64,000 nucleotides of DNA from Collybiopsis luxurians FD-317 M1 (lineage: Eukaryota; Basidiomycota; Agaricomycetes; Agaricales; Omphalotaceae). The stretch covers positions 139,250-203,249 of the forward strand of contig KN834810.1 in NCBI GenBank assembly GCA_000827265.1, in the 5' to 3' direction. The notes under the pieces are model-generated. The model did not search any database and was not told the origin of the DNA. It saw only the letters and a program-made list of their open reading frames with translations. Positions 34,104 through 44,889 of this stretch are shown here, piece after piece (the first letter of the stretch is position 1; each line of letters begins with the position of its first letter). A program made the position numbers and the translations under genes.

Positions 34104-34911
34104 CATGGGCCTTGAGGACCCTCGTTACACGCAGCAGAAAGCTCTGCGGATTTGCGGAAGCAAGTGTTTGCCCCTGATAGAGTGGAATTTATTGGATGAT
34201 CAAATCGAGGTCTGAACGGAGATTTAATGCGTTGGGGCGATGGGGTATCATTTGGTGGAGTGTTCTTTATGGTTGAATGCGAGGTAAAGCACCAGATCGA
34301 CTCGCGCGCTATAGAAACACACTAAATGAATTCAAGTGTGATATTTTCATTTGCTAGGCATTGATACATTACACAACAGTTCGAAGATTTGAAACTTTAT
34401 GTACGTATATCATCTTGTATATTAGCCATTGAGATTTTTGTCTTTTTATTAGTACGATATCATCGTAAAATCTCAGTTTGGAGCCGGAATCAGTCAGTAC
34501 GAAGGACTAAAGTACCTCGGATGGCGCGTTTTAGCGTACAACTGCAATAAAAAGGGAATTGATGGAGAGCTTATTTATGAGCTAGCTTCGCCTCCGAATA
34601 GCCTTATTGCTGGAGGAGCGACTGCTTATTGGATCCAAACCATTGGAAGCCAAAATATGACTGCTGATGGGCCCTACTTTGCCTGTACCGAAAGGAGGCC
34701 TGGCACCTCGACCACCTTTAATGTTGATTGCACATTCGAACTTACAGGGAGGTTGCTCAGTCCTTGCTGGTACTTACAGCTGAGGTGGCCGAGGGGACGA
34801 TGGTTCGAATGTTGGTCAAGGCAAAGAAGTTTGCCCAGGTTGATGTGCTGTCTACTCAAATATTTATCCATCGGACAAGCTTGCCCATACGATGTTTGTG
34901 CTGGATAACCT
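34104..34911 (+). pseudogene. Unresolved multi-exon gene or gene remnant
   Basis: A coding-like stretch with plausible exons but no fully consistent splice model. ATG at 34104 opens GLEDPRYTQQKALRICG...WNLLDDQIE up to a gag|gtctga junction. Further exon-like pieces lie near 34350-34395, and the longest runs from about 34470 (FGAGISQYEGLKYLGWRVL ... GGATAYWIQTIGSQNMTADG) to the stop near 34905. Joining 34104-34205, an exon from the tttgctag acceptor (~34357), and the acceptor tctcag at ~34469 gives one possible frame. No family was recognised. A frame problem remains in the middle, so decay is as likely as an active gene. Confidence 0.3.
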
Positions 34912-35250
34912 AAAGTGTAGGATCAACTAGGGTACTTATTATGTTTTCCTGTGAGAAGCATCTTCTACCCTTCAATACCTCATTGAGCTTGAGATACCGC
35001 TCTCTAAATCAACTCCCATTGAGAGGGTTACAAATCCCAGTGAGAGGTTACCAACGCACCTCGCCTCATACCCAACCTCAACTTGCTTCGGGCCGAAGCA
35101 CCCAAGGCGCCTAATCAGACGCCCTAATTGGCTCTTCCTTCCGGCCTTCACGTCGGCTTGTCCAGTTCCTTCGTTTTCTACCCATTGTAAGCCTCTGATT
35201 TTTACCCCAAAACTCACAGCCATTCACTCCAATGTGCCCCAGATGAACCT

Positions 35251-36484
35251 ATGACAAAATACCTTGCTTTATGCGGCTTCTCGCCCAGTCCAAGCATTTT
35301 AAATTTCTGTCGCCGTCTATATTTTACATCCATGCATTCGAAGAAAGATACACAAACTCCCTCCCCTTCTTCATCCAACTCCCTCGACCCTATCTACAAA
35401 TCCGTCTTTTCTTCTCCTTCTTCGTACATCTCTAAACCCTCAACACAACGCAAGCTTTTGGTGCTGGATTTGAATGGCACGCTTCTATTCCGACCGCATA
35501 GGAAAAGCAAGGCCAAAGGCACAACGACAGATGGGCAAGGGCAAGGACATAGAGTGGTTCATGTTCGACCGTACATGCCCTCGTTCAAGCAGTATCTGTT
35601 CCATGAGCGGACAAGGGAATGGCTGGACACGATGGTGTGGAGTTCTGCGCAGCCGCATAATGTGGGTGATATGGTGCGAAGAGCGTTTGGTAGTGACAAT
35701 GGATTGAAGGCGGTTTGGGCGAGGGATACGTTGGATTTGGACCCAAAATTCTATCGTGAGCTTTTTTTCACTTCTTTCAAGAAAATGCATCCACCACGCG
35801 TTCATGCGTACATTAGACAAGAAAACCGTAACGATCAAGGACCTATCCAAGATATGGAAAACCTTTCCCTCGCATTCAGCGCGAACGACTCTTCTAGTAG
35901 ATGATTCGACGCAGAAGGCGCGTCTTCAGCCATGGAATCATATTTATATCAAGGAGTATGGGCAGGTGGAGCGAAGGGAGGATATGATGGTCAAAGCATT
36001 GCGGAAGGAATCTCGTGGTCAGGCGCGGGCGGAAGACCCTCTAAAGTCGTTGCCTGCGATGTTAAGCAGCGTGGACATCTCTTCCTCACCTTCTTCTAAA
36101 ATTCCTACCTCTGCGTCCCAGAACGCGGTTCACGCCAAAACTTCGCTCAACCCTCCGGCGTCGTCTTATACAACTTCCTCGGGCTTCGACTCGACCTTAC
36201 TGGCTATAATTGGCATCCTCGATACGATCAAACATCAAGACAACGTCTCCGCATGGTTAAGAAATGGTGGGATTGTGCTTTGCGGTGCGGACGTCGAGTT
36301 TAGTACATCTACAGGAAGAGGAGGGATGATAGGTGACCGGTGGTTCGATACGGTTCACATTGTTAATTGGTGGGCAGAGAAAGGGAGGAAGACGCTGAAA
36401 GAGCTGGGAATTGAGGAAGATGATGGGCTTGGTGGTAGTGTGGAACGGCCGAATGGTATCTTGTATAGGCATACTCATGGGTGA
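35251..36484 (+). CDS. FCP1/NLI-type HAD phosphatase-like protein
   Basis: Two exons, 35251-35755 and 35817-36484, encode 390 residues; the intron is 61 nt (gtgagc...attag). The FCPH-type HAD core is clear: motif I LLVLDLNGTLLF (Asp73), motif II in WSSAQPHNV, and motif III as LLVDDS with a following NHIYIKEY. Motif I reads DLNGT where active CTD phosphatases have DxDG(T/S). The second Asp, the usual general acid/base, is Asn75, so activity may be altered, though DLNGT is a form I associate with fungal relatives. The C-terminal third is a Ser-rich linker and a helical end. The in-frame ATG at 35332 is an alternative start. Targets could be a CTD-like phosphoprotein; this is inference. Confidence 0.83.
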
Positions 36485-38677
36485 TGTCTTTTAGATTAAT
36501 TTGTACTGATCTTATTACTTAGTTTCTTCTTGCAATGGTTTACTCGCTTTGACAGCTTGGACAATGTTGGAAATTTGATTCGGTATCTATAATCGCTTCG
36601 TGGTTATGATTAGATTATATGCCGAATACAACGTTATTAAAACGGATTATGGATGCCCATTGCCTCTCGCTCCCCTATGCTTACCCCACGCTGCTTCTGT
36701 CTTGTGCACTGTTCCTCGATGCCCCGAGCTTCCAGCGAAAATAAACAACAATGTTCCTTCTGTGGTGAATCTTTCTCCTGTAATGTCTTCAAAAGAGTCA
36801 AGACATGAGACTGCCTGTCAATGTTCCGCCGATGAGCAAAAAATCTTCACAGGATTTTTGCAGTAAACATTCAAAGATGGGAACGACAGCTGTTCTCAGT
36901 AACATCCTACACCTTATTATATTGTAGTACTGGCACATTTACTTCTGCCCCCAGCTTCTAATACATATAAAATGCCTCTTGATGACAGTGTTGGAACTGG
37001 TTTTATTCAAAGTACACTATTTGACTCGGACTTTTTGGATTGCACGAGAATGAGAATGGCCTAGAGGAGTATGATCATGTACCAGGTGAACTTCATATTC
37101 CATCTTCAATCTGAACAGTACTGATTATTCTCCAGAGTGGAAGACCCCCAAAGATTATCAGTTTCCAACAGTACAGTGAGATCCAAATGCACAAAGCAAC
37201 TTCCAGTTCCCCACAACCAGTGCCTTGGGAGCTTCGGCAGAGTTGACTAGATTTTGAAGTAGATTCACTAGCACTTGAATTGTATATGAACAAAAAACAA
37301 AGTAATGAACTTATATACTCCAATGGATTTTGCATGGTCTCGATGATTTTATTCTCAAAGATTACAGAGAAATGCAAGCGACATGGAATTTGGCCGCTGA
37401 ACATTCCACGAAGGTATTTTGCTTTGGCCATATGGCATATGTTATTAGTCTATATTATTTTATCTTGTTATCACCAGAGGGAAGTTGTATTTGTTTCCTT
37501 TCCGAGATCAAGAGCCGGAGCTATATTATCATCCTATATGTGACTGGTTACAAGAACTTCTTGACCTAAGGATTGTGTTACAGACGGAGTGCTGTCTCTA
37601 TAAATACAATAGCAGGTCTGGGATGTGAAAACAGTTCATTGAGGAAGTGCTTTGAACAAACTCATGGTAGAAAATTCAGGTAATGTGTATGTGTGCCTCC
37701 CTCAATCTTTTTACTGACATATTTGCACAGGATAAGCTTCCTGTAGGGGGCCGAGAAATGACGGAAGCAAAAACCTTGATATGCTTCCGCCGTGGTAATA
37801 TTACATTAACGCATTTGGGAAAACTTACATAATAACTATATAGTTCTTAATATACATATGCTGGGATTCCCCAGCCTCTAGTTTTCACTTGGTACTTGAG
37901 TCTTTTTGCCACCTTGGCTGATTCTCTCTCTTGTCACTCTCAAAGTCACGATCTCAACTTGATGACCTCTGCCTGAATCCTCAAATTAGTGAATATTATT
38001 AATTTCCACAGTCGCTATCAACTACACACAGCAACCTTACAGCAGCCTTGACATTGTAGACCACACTACATAATTTGTAGATAATCACTCTAGACCTGTA
38101 CTTATAGACTGTTCAAGGAGTCTCAAGGATCAGGTCCTCACAATTGTTGCAGACCGAAGATAAATTTGATTCAGAGGTGTCGCATCGCATGTATAACTCA
38201 AAATATCTATGAAATCATTAGTAGGCCTAGAAATTGATAGAAACTTACAAGCAGATATGAATGAATAATAGAATAAGAATAACAGAATAAGATGTATAAA
38301 TGTATGAAATTTGTACCAGCCACCAGCAAGACGGACAGCACCTCCACAATGGTGTATACAATTCATAGTACAATTTGAGTAAATCCAATCAGAGAATCAG
38401 TTAGAGGACTAGATACAGGACCAAGGAAGAATTAATTGCATCCCTACACCATCCATTTAAGTTGGCCTTGTCGTGTATGTGGATGCTGTTTTGGATTGGC
38501 ATAAATAGGTGTAACCTATTGTAATTTAGGTGTGTTTGCAATTACATGATATCCTATTTAGATGCGCAATTAACTGATTCAATCATGTCTGTGTTATATA
38601 CACAGTTCATTGACAATTTGAGAAGCTATATAAGTAGCTATATATATCCTGAACTGAACTATTTTTTTATGATCAAT
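36485..38677. other. AT-rich intergenic DNA with a captured 38-bp exon fragment
   Basis: No gene supported. Open frames at 36600-36866 and 37093-37569 have no domain evidence. It contains the 39-bp near-copy of coding sequence at 37755-37793. Confidence 0.45.
37755..37793 (+). repeat. Near-exact copy of a coding segment from 43302-43339
   Basis: The stretch gaaatgacggaagcaa...tgcttccgccgt equals 43302-43339 apart from one C/T change and one extra A. At 43302 it is exon 1 of the pRiA4b-like protein (residues KRRKQNLDMLPP); here it is intergenic. Both copies also contain a short dyad (acggaagca / tgcttccgccgt). Confidence 0.85.
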
Positions 38678-40740
38678 CTAAGAAATGTCACTCAAACTTT
38701 GAAGACATTGTGCAGCACCAATCTGACTGCCAATCTCATCAAAAATAGATTTTGCTTCTAGATATAATGCTCTGGCTTCAGAATATTTGTTTTCTATCTG
38801 CAAAATATTACCTAGACTTTGAAGGCACTGTGCAACACCAAGCCGATGCCCCATTGTTTCAAATACTGATTTTGCTTCCAGAAGCATTGCTCTGGCTTCT
38901 GAGTATCTGCTGTACACCCTAGAAATGTCAGCCAGACTGTGCAGACACTGTGCAACACCAAGTGGGTTGCCAATCTCATCAAATACAGATTTGGCATTCA
39001 GAAGGGTGGCCATGGCTTCAGAGTTTTCACCTTCCATCAAAAAAATGTTGCCTAAGCTTTGAAGACACTGTGCAGTATCAAGTTGGTTCCCAATATGTTC
39101 AAAAGCAGATTTTGCTTCTAGAAGCTTTGCCCTAGCTTCGTGGGATTTTTCTTCCATCCGACAAATCTCACTAAGACTTCGAAGACATTGTGCAGCACCA
39201 AGTCTGTCCCCGTTGCTTTCAAATACTGATTTTGCTTCAAGAAGTATAACTTGAGCATCGGATAATTCATTTTTCTTCTGAAAAATGTCGCCAAGACTTT
39301 GGAGACATTGTGCTGCACCGAGCTGGTCCCCAACAGTGTCAAATGTTGATTTTGCTTCCAGAAGCATTGCCCTGGCCTCCATGTATTTGTCTTCCATGAG
39401 CACAATGTCACCCAAGCTTTGAATACACTGTGCAGCACTAACTTGGGATCCTATGTTTTCAAACTTGGCCTTTGCTTCCAGAAGCATTTCCCTAGCTTCA
39501 GAGTAATTATTTTGCATCTGGGAAATGTTACCCAGAGTTTGAAGACACTCTGCAGAGCCAAGTTGGTCTCCAATATTTTCAAATACATATTTTGCTTCCA
39601 GAAGCATGGCTTTGGCTTCAGGGTACTTATTTTCCATTCGAGAAATATCACCCAAACTGCGAAAACACTGTGCAGCACCCAGTTGAGATCCAATGTTTTC
39701 AAATACAGATTTTGCTTCCAAAAGCATTACTCTAGCTTCAGGTGATTTATTCTCCATTTGTGAAATGAAGGCCAGACTTTGGAGACACTGTGCAGCACCA
39801 AGCTGATCCCCAATATTCTCAAATACAGGTCTTGCATTTAGAAGCATTGCCTTGGCTTCAGAGTGCTTATTTTCCATCAAAAAGATATTGCTTAGAATCT
39901 GCAGACACTGGGCAGTACCAAGATCATCTCCAATGTTTTCAAATCCAGATTTCGCTTCTTGGAGCAATGTTCTGGCTGGAGGATATTTATTTTCTATCCG
40001 TAGAATGTCAGCCAAACTTCGAAGGCACTGAGCAACACCAAGCCGGGATCCAATGATTTCAAATTGAGATTTTGCTTCTAGAAGCATAGCTCTGGCTTCC
40101 AAATATCTATTTTCTATTTGAGAAATGTCACCCAGGCATTGAAGACATCGTGCAGCACTAAGTCGCGACCCGATATTTTCAAACACAGTTTTTGCATCCA
40201 AAAGCATACCTCTGGCTTCAGGGTATTTATTTTCCATCTGGGAGATGTTACCTAGACTTTGAAGACACTCAGCAGTACCAACCTGGTTTCCAATGTTTTC
40301 AAATGCAAGTTTGGCCTCCGTAAGCATTGCTCTGGCTTCAGAGTGTTTACTTTGCATGCGGAAAATGTCTCCCATGGTTTTTAGGCACTCTGCCACCCCA
40401 AGTTGATGTCCAATATTATCAAATGCAGATTTTGCTTTCAAAAGCATCTCACTGGCTTCCAGATATCTATTTTGCATCCGAGAAATGTCCCCCAAATTTT
40501 GAAGGCAGTGTGCAGCACCAACTTTGTGCCCAATGTTTTCAAATACAGATTTAGCATCCCACAGCATCATCCTTGCTTTTGGGTATTTATTCTCCAAGCG
40601 AGCAATGTTACCAAGACTTTGAAGGCACTCTGCAGTACCAAGTTGGTCCCCACTAGTTTCAGCCATAACCTTTGCCTTTAGAAATGCTTGCCTAGCTTCC
40701 CGATATCTACTTTCCTGCATAAAAATATAACCCAACCTTT
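38678..40740 (-). repeat. 120-bp coding tandem repeat array (TPR units of NLR1)
   Basis: Roughly 17 units of 120 bp (40 codons) without length variation. On the plus strand each shows a recurring gaagacactgtgcagcacc-type block and a ttttgcttccagaagcat-type block. The constant unit length and high similarity suggest repeated unequal crossover or concerted evolution. Confidence 0.9.
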
Positions 40741-42187
40741 GGTAGCATTGTCTCTTAAATTCCATTTTAATCTTTCTGGGAAAATGAAGTTTCATGTGAT
40801 CTTTTACACGGAATTTCAATGCAAATCGGATCCTTCGTATTTCTGCCTTTGCCTGTTCATGATATCCCATCCATCTCAACATATATTCTTTTTGAAACCT
40901 CAACTTTATCTTTTTTCTCTGTTTTCCACCCCAATCCTGTCTCAAAGCAATATCAATCAATGACAGAGTCATTGGAAAAAATTTACTATATTCACAAACT
41001 GAATCACTTGCATTCAAGTATGTTTCACTAGATGCTCTCTGAATATGAGCTCCGAGCACTTTTACAATGTTTGCAATATGCAGCTCAATAGTTGACTGGC
41101 CCTTGCTTCCCATTAGCTTGCAGTCTTTCAGAAATTCCACATAGTATTTTCCCATTTGATTTAAATCCTCTCCCTGAGCTGGATATATCATCTGTAGATA
41201 TTCTTGAACTGGTGAAAGCATTTTCAATGTCCCACTTTCTTGATAAATCAAGGCAAAATCAAGAAGTTGAATAACTAACATTTTCACTGTGGTATTAATT
41301 GCTGGGAATAGCTTATTTAGCTGTTCCTGCCATGTTGGCACTCCATTTGGAAGATATGATAAGATTGGTAATAATCTTATGCATTCTGCATTTTGTTTTT
41401 CTAACATTTGAAGTGATAATCCAATTGAAATGGCTACACTCGTTAATCTGCTTTCTTTTTCACCATTTCGAAGCATCTTGGTCTTGTGATCCTTCCAATC
41501 CTGAACCAAAGTGTCTAAAGTCAACTTTTTTCTTCTGAGCTGTGCAATCAGAAGAATGGCAAGGGGCATACAATCCAATTGTGTCAAAATCCAATCTAAT
41601 GTTTCAATTTTTTCTTCTTGAGAATTGGAAATCAACATAAAAGCGTGTCTGGCCTCATCCAACTTCAATGGAGGCAACCCTGATTCTCCACCTAATTTTT
41701 TCCACACCTTGGTTCCTGGACCTTCTGCTGCTCTCATGGTCAAAATAACAGATACCTTTTGCTTGTCCAATATAAAATCAATGACATTCTGAACAGCAGT
41801 TTGGTCAGCAGCTGAGTTCCAAGGTGTTTCAAAGTTGTCCAGAACGAGCAAGATAGACCTCTGCAAAAATGCAAAATATGTCTCCAGCACTTCAAATCCA
41901 GTCTTTCCCTCTGGTATTGATAGTTGCATGGTTTGAACCAATATCTGAATGAGACTTTGTGCATCTGAGCACATTTCACAAGGACAAAAATATATTTTGT
42001 CCTCAAACTTTTCCTTGACTTGCTCATTCTTGAGAATATGCAAAGCCAATGCAGTTTTCCCCATCCCTCCAGCCCCCAGAATAGCCAAGTGGGCTGGATT
42101 ATCCTGGCACAATTTTTCAACAGCTTCTCCGACTAGTTCATCTCTACCAGTAAAGACACTGGGAGCAGTTGGAGTCTTCAATTTGAT
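38678..42187 (-). CDS. NLR1: NB-ARC protein with about 17 TPR units
   Basis: A single long exon of ~1,169 codons. The frame starts at a 3' splice site (aaagacag) before 42187, not at an ATG, so an upstream exon is needed. Order: VFTGRDELVGEAVEKL, P-loop GAGGMGKTALA (~40 residues in), Walker B ILLVLDNFE, an RNBS-like VILTMRAAEG, a CMPLAILLIA (GxP-like) segment, a winged-helix-like region, then TPRs. The TPR part holds about 17 units of exactly 40 residues with consensus like IGxQLGAAQCLQSLGDI / MENKYPEARAMLLEAKSVFE. Such NLRs are linked to non-self recognition in fungi. The protein ends inside helix A of a further unit (SLSDIS-stop). The candidate first exon (42246-42346) is out of frame with this exon, so the 5' end may be broken. 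Base composition is AT-rich, unlike the flanking genes. Confidence 0.82.
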   Translation of the reverse strand: MKLKTPTAPSVFTGRDELVGEAVEKLCQDNPAHLAILGAGGMGKTALALHILKNEQVKEKFEDKIYFCPCEMCSDAQSLIQILVQTMQLSIPEGKTGFEVLETYFAFLQRSILLVLDNFETPWNSAADQTAVQNVIDFILDKQKVSVILTMRAAEGPGTKVWKKLGGESGLPPLKLDEARHAFMLISNSQEEKIETLDWILTQLDCMPLAILLIAQLRRKKLTLDTLVQDWKDHKTKMLRNGEKESRLTSVAISIGLSLQMLEKQNAECIRLLPILSYLPNGVPTWQEQLNKLFPAINTTVKMLVIQLLDFALIYQESGTLKMLSPVQEYLQMIYPAQGEDLNQMGKYYVEFLKDCKLMGSKGQSTIELHIANIVKVLGAHIQRASSETYLNASDSVCEYSKFFPMTLSLIDIALRQDWGGKQRKKIKLRFQKEYMLRWMGYHEQAKAEIRRIRFALKFRVKDHMKLHFPRKIKMEFKRQCYQRLGYIFMQESRYREARQAFLKAKVMAETSGDQLGTAECLQSLGNIARLENKYPKARMMLWDAKSVFENIGHKVGAAHCLQNLGDISRMQNRYLEASEMLLKAKSAFDNIGHQLGVAECLKTMGDIFRMQSKHSEARAMLTEAKLAFENIGNQVGTAECLQSLGNISQMENKYPEARGMLLDAKTVFENIGSRLSAARCLQCLGDISQIENRYLEARAMLLEAKSQFEIIGSRLGVAQCLRSLADILRIENKYPPARTLLQEAKSGFENIGDDLGTAQCLQILSNIFLMENKHSEAKAMLLNARPVFENIGDQLGAAQCLQSLAFISQMENKSPEARVMLLEAKSVFENIGSQLGAAQCFRSLGDISRMENKYPEAKAMLLEAKYVFENIGDQLGSAECLQTLGNISQMQNNYSEAREMLLEAKAKFENIGSQVSAAQCIQSLGDIVLMEDKYMEARAMLLEAKSTFDTVGDQLGAAQCLQSLGDIFQKKNELSDAQVILLEAKSVFESNGDRLGAAQCLRSLSEICRMEEKSHEARAKLLEAKSAFEHIGNQLDTAQCLQSLGNIFLMEGENSEAMATLLNAKSVFDEIGNPLGVAQCLHSLADISRVYSRYSEARAMLLEAKSVFETMGHRLGVAQCLQSLGNILQIENKYSEARALYLEAKSIFDEIGSQIGAAQCLQSLSDIS

Positions 42188-42245
42188 CTGTCTTTATAAT
42201 CCTAACTGCATCGTTCAAAATATTATCAAGTGTTCGAGCACTTAC

Positions 42246-42346
42246 TCATATGTGATTATGGTGTTCTGGACTGATTGCGTCCCACCGCCAGTATTGTAAA
42301 TAAACTGACTGCCATTGATAGAAAAGGCTTGAGCTTGACTAAACAT
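42246..42346 (-). other. Candidate first exon of NLR1 (frame conflict)
   Basis: ATG at 42346 opens MFSQAQAFSINGSQFIYN..., which matches the short N-terminal motif MFxxAxxFxIxGGxF found at the start of many agaricomycete NACHT/NB-ARC proteins. It ends at a good donor (gtaagt, 42245). The two usable acceptors before the NB-ARC exon both give the wrong phase and an immediate stop, so a 1-2 nt indel or unrecognised splice choice lies between the exons. Confidence 0.5.
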
Positions 42347-43251
42347 GAGAGTGGATGATGGCAGCTCAAGTTCAAGATGTAGTCGTCACGTTGGACCAGT
42401 CACACATGCGTCTGTAGGTATTTTTGATTCGGCTCTCACATGCTAACTTATATCAATCGACTGAAAGAATCAAGCCCGGGATCACATGGGTGCTGTATCG
42501 GCTGTAACTCTATGATGATATTTGTGATAGTGCCTCGCCTAATACTAGTACTATCGATCGATGTACTCCATCGTCGTCTTGCAACTTGATCCTACAGGCC
42601 ATAATCAGCATCTGATCAAACCAACCCAAAACGTTAAGACCGCGCAAGAGAAAGCGCCGGCGCCTGGTTGAGGAGCGGTAGATTCGTGGTAGATTCGTAC
42701 TTTGCGGGGGATCCCGAGTTCGAAAGGACGACATTTTAGGTGACCGGCGATTCGGCATGATGCATGGTTGATTGATAAGGAGCTGAGTAACGGAAGGATA
42801 GTATATTGCTGAAAAATGCTCATGAACGAAGCCCCTTGAATCAGTTCGCATCTACTTAACTGCTTAATCTGTTATTATAACTGGGAACCCGTTGACCATG
42901 TGGAACTGGAATCGATCGACGTTATCGAAATTAGTTTAATAGTTTTTTCTTTCTCCAGCCACCACCTCCCAATTTGTACTGTAGCTGTATTTAAGTATTC
43001 AAGGAAGCAGGCAAACGCAGAGCGGACTTTGATATGCAATGGGATTGTGGCTTGGAAGGTAGTCTTCATTGGCGACCGCCGGACTAATGTGCCGAGCCCT
43101 GCCGAGCATCGGCCACGCTGTCTCGTGACCTAACGCGACCCACGTGACTCTGTGTATGATTTGCCGTTATGTCAACAAATCCTTTTTACTCTCAAACATT
43201 TACGAGTACCACCATCTACTGTCCGCTTTTCTACCCACTTCTGCGCCGGCG
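42347..43251. other. Divergent intergenic region between NLR1 and the pRiA4b-like gene
   Basis: Shared upstream region of two divergent genes. No gene called; minus-strand frames at 42510-42851 lack features. A CACGTGAC site lies at 43141-43148. Confidence 0.45.
43141..43148 (+). promoter_or_regulatory. CACGTGAC (E-box) upstream of the pRiA4b-like gene
   Basis: CACGTGAC, a Cbf1/bHLH-type core, lies 104 bp before the chosen ATG at 43252. The same core occurs in the dyad at 27624-27643. It suggests but does not prove bHLH control. Confidence 0.35.
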
Positions 43252-44889
43252 ATGCCTCTGAAACGAGAATCAGATAGTCCAACGCCGAGTCCGCGATCCT
43301 CGAAACGACGGAAGCAAAACCTTGATATGCTTCCGCCGTCCATGAGTGATCCTGTAACACCAGCAAGAACGCCCAACTCAATTTTAAAATTCCCTTCTTC
43401 AGCTTCTTCCTTTTCTTCAACCTCGTCCTATCCACCTTATCCCTTCGACTCTCCTTCAAACCCTTTTGGACGTCGTCGCACGTTGAGCGCCTCCCTTCCT
43501 CCGAAATCTGCTTTCGGCTACCATCTCCCGCTTCGATTCCAGTTCCTTCGGCATGGAACAAAAAGAGATAAAGAGGGGATATATCGTATCGTTCAGGTGC
43601 CGTTGACGTATACGTTCCAGCACCTCAAAGCTCTCATGGCCTTTCTTTTTGGAGGACAATATACTGAACCCCCCGAGGACGAGGACGAGGAGACGGGCCA
43701 TCTTTTTGAAGTTAGGAAGGGTGTAGCCATGTACTCGAAGCACTATTTGCTGGGTACTATCAAGAATTCGAAGACGGTTGTCAGATTGTCTAGTGCAAGA
43801 GATCCATATCGATACAAACAAGAATGGGATAATGGTGGCGATTGGAGAGAGGAGGAATATCAAGGCGAGGAAGAAGATGAACTCGCCAGAGAAAACGAGG
43901 GGAGTGAGAACGAGGAAGAAGTTAGGTGGGAAGCTGAGGAGGATTACACGTTGGGACACGTCTGGAAACCAGCTTTGAAAGGAGAGCGTCCCGACGACAA
44001 GACTGCTATTGTCTACGTGCGTCATTTCTTTGCTTGCACTTCAAATTACTGAACCTCTAAACAGTTTCATTCATCACCTTCCGATCCTAAGCATCCTATA
44101 CAAATCCAGATTACATTGCACAAAGACAAAGTACCTTCGCGTCAAGGTTTCAGCAATGCTCCGTATGTTTTTGAGGGTCGAGGGCACGTCTACCTTTCTC
44201 CTCTCGAGCCCAAGGACATTGCCGAAGGCTATTCCGAAGAAGATATAGAGATGGAGATTGATACCGACACCTGGAATGAACCAAAGAATGCGTTTGCGGA
44301 GTTTTTACTTTATTGCGTGAATATTCCCCCTCCAGATTTTCAACAGGTATGTGATATATTTTTTTTGGTTCCAATGACACTCGATGTCTTACTATACTCT
44401 ATATTGTCACAGTCCCAGAGATCGAGTTCGAGTTCTAGCTCAGCATCGACGTTCCTGCCGTCTTCCTCACCAGTTCGAACAATTGACGACTTTTCCCCCT
44501 TTACGCCTTACTCAGCCTCTTCTTCGCCTGTTCGCGCTCCCATTGCAGGGCTCAGTTCGCCTCTCTCGTTCCTGAAATTGCATTCAAGCTCCTATCCAAA
44601 ATGTACACCTGCCCCTCCTCCCGCGCAGAGGAAACGGGTCAAGTATTTGCAGAAACGTATCGAACGATCGAAGCTCAGGAAAGCTCCGGGTCCAAAAGAC
44701 CAGGAAGGGGACGAGGACGAGGAGAAAAAGACCTCACAGTCTCACGTTGCGACGACGAAAGCGATTACTAGGGCGACCCGAGGTCAGAGGAAGCCCGTAA
44801 TAGCTAAACCCAAGCCAGTGACGCTGGGAGGTATAACCCGAGCGCAGGCTATGGCTGTGATAGCTGCTGATCTTTCTCCGGAGACGTGA
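43252..44889 (+). CDS. Nuclear protein with pRiA4b ORF3-like domain (tentative)
   Basis: Three exons (43252-44016, 44065-44346, 44413-44889; introns 48 and 66 nt) encode 507 residues. The N-terminus is Ser/Pro-rich with a nuclear signal (RSSKRRKQ). From about residue 90 the pattern YHLPLRFQFLRHG ... IVQVPLTYTFQHLKALM ... HLFEV, then YTLGHVW and IQIQITLHKDKVP, resembles the plasmid pRiA4b ORF-3-like fold found as single-copy genes in fungi; I hold this assignment as tentative. An acidic Glu-rich region sits inside the domain. The last exon is Ser/Pro-rich, ending in a basic Arg/Lys segment. The in-frame ATG at 43144 would add 36 residues, but the CACGTGAC site and leader favour 43252. Function unknown, probably nuclear. 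Confidence 0.78.
43302..43339 (+). repeat. Source copy of the 38-bp segment duplicated at 37755-37793
   Basis: Part of exon 1, coding for KRRKQNLDMLPP. Its near-exact intergenic twin lies about 5.5 kb upstream. Confidence 0.85.

Noticed and set aside
39118..40681. Several open frames on both strands across the NLR1 TPR region
   Set aside because: They are frame shadows of the 120-bp repeats and show the same repeat periodicity without independent features.
38678..40740. CRISPR-like array of regular repeats
   Set aside because: Units are 120 bp, coding in frame without gaps, and encode TPR helices; the organism is a fungus.
42510..42851. Minus-strand open frame upstream of NLR1
   Set aside because: No motif, no splice relation to NLR1, and overlapping alternatives in other frames; treated as shared promoter DNA.
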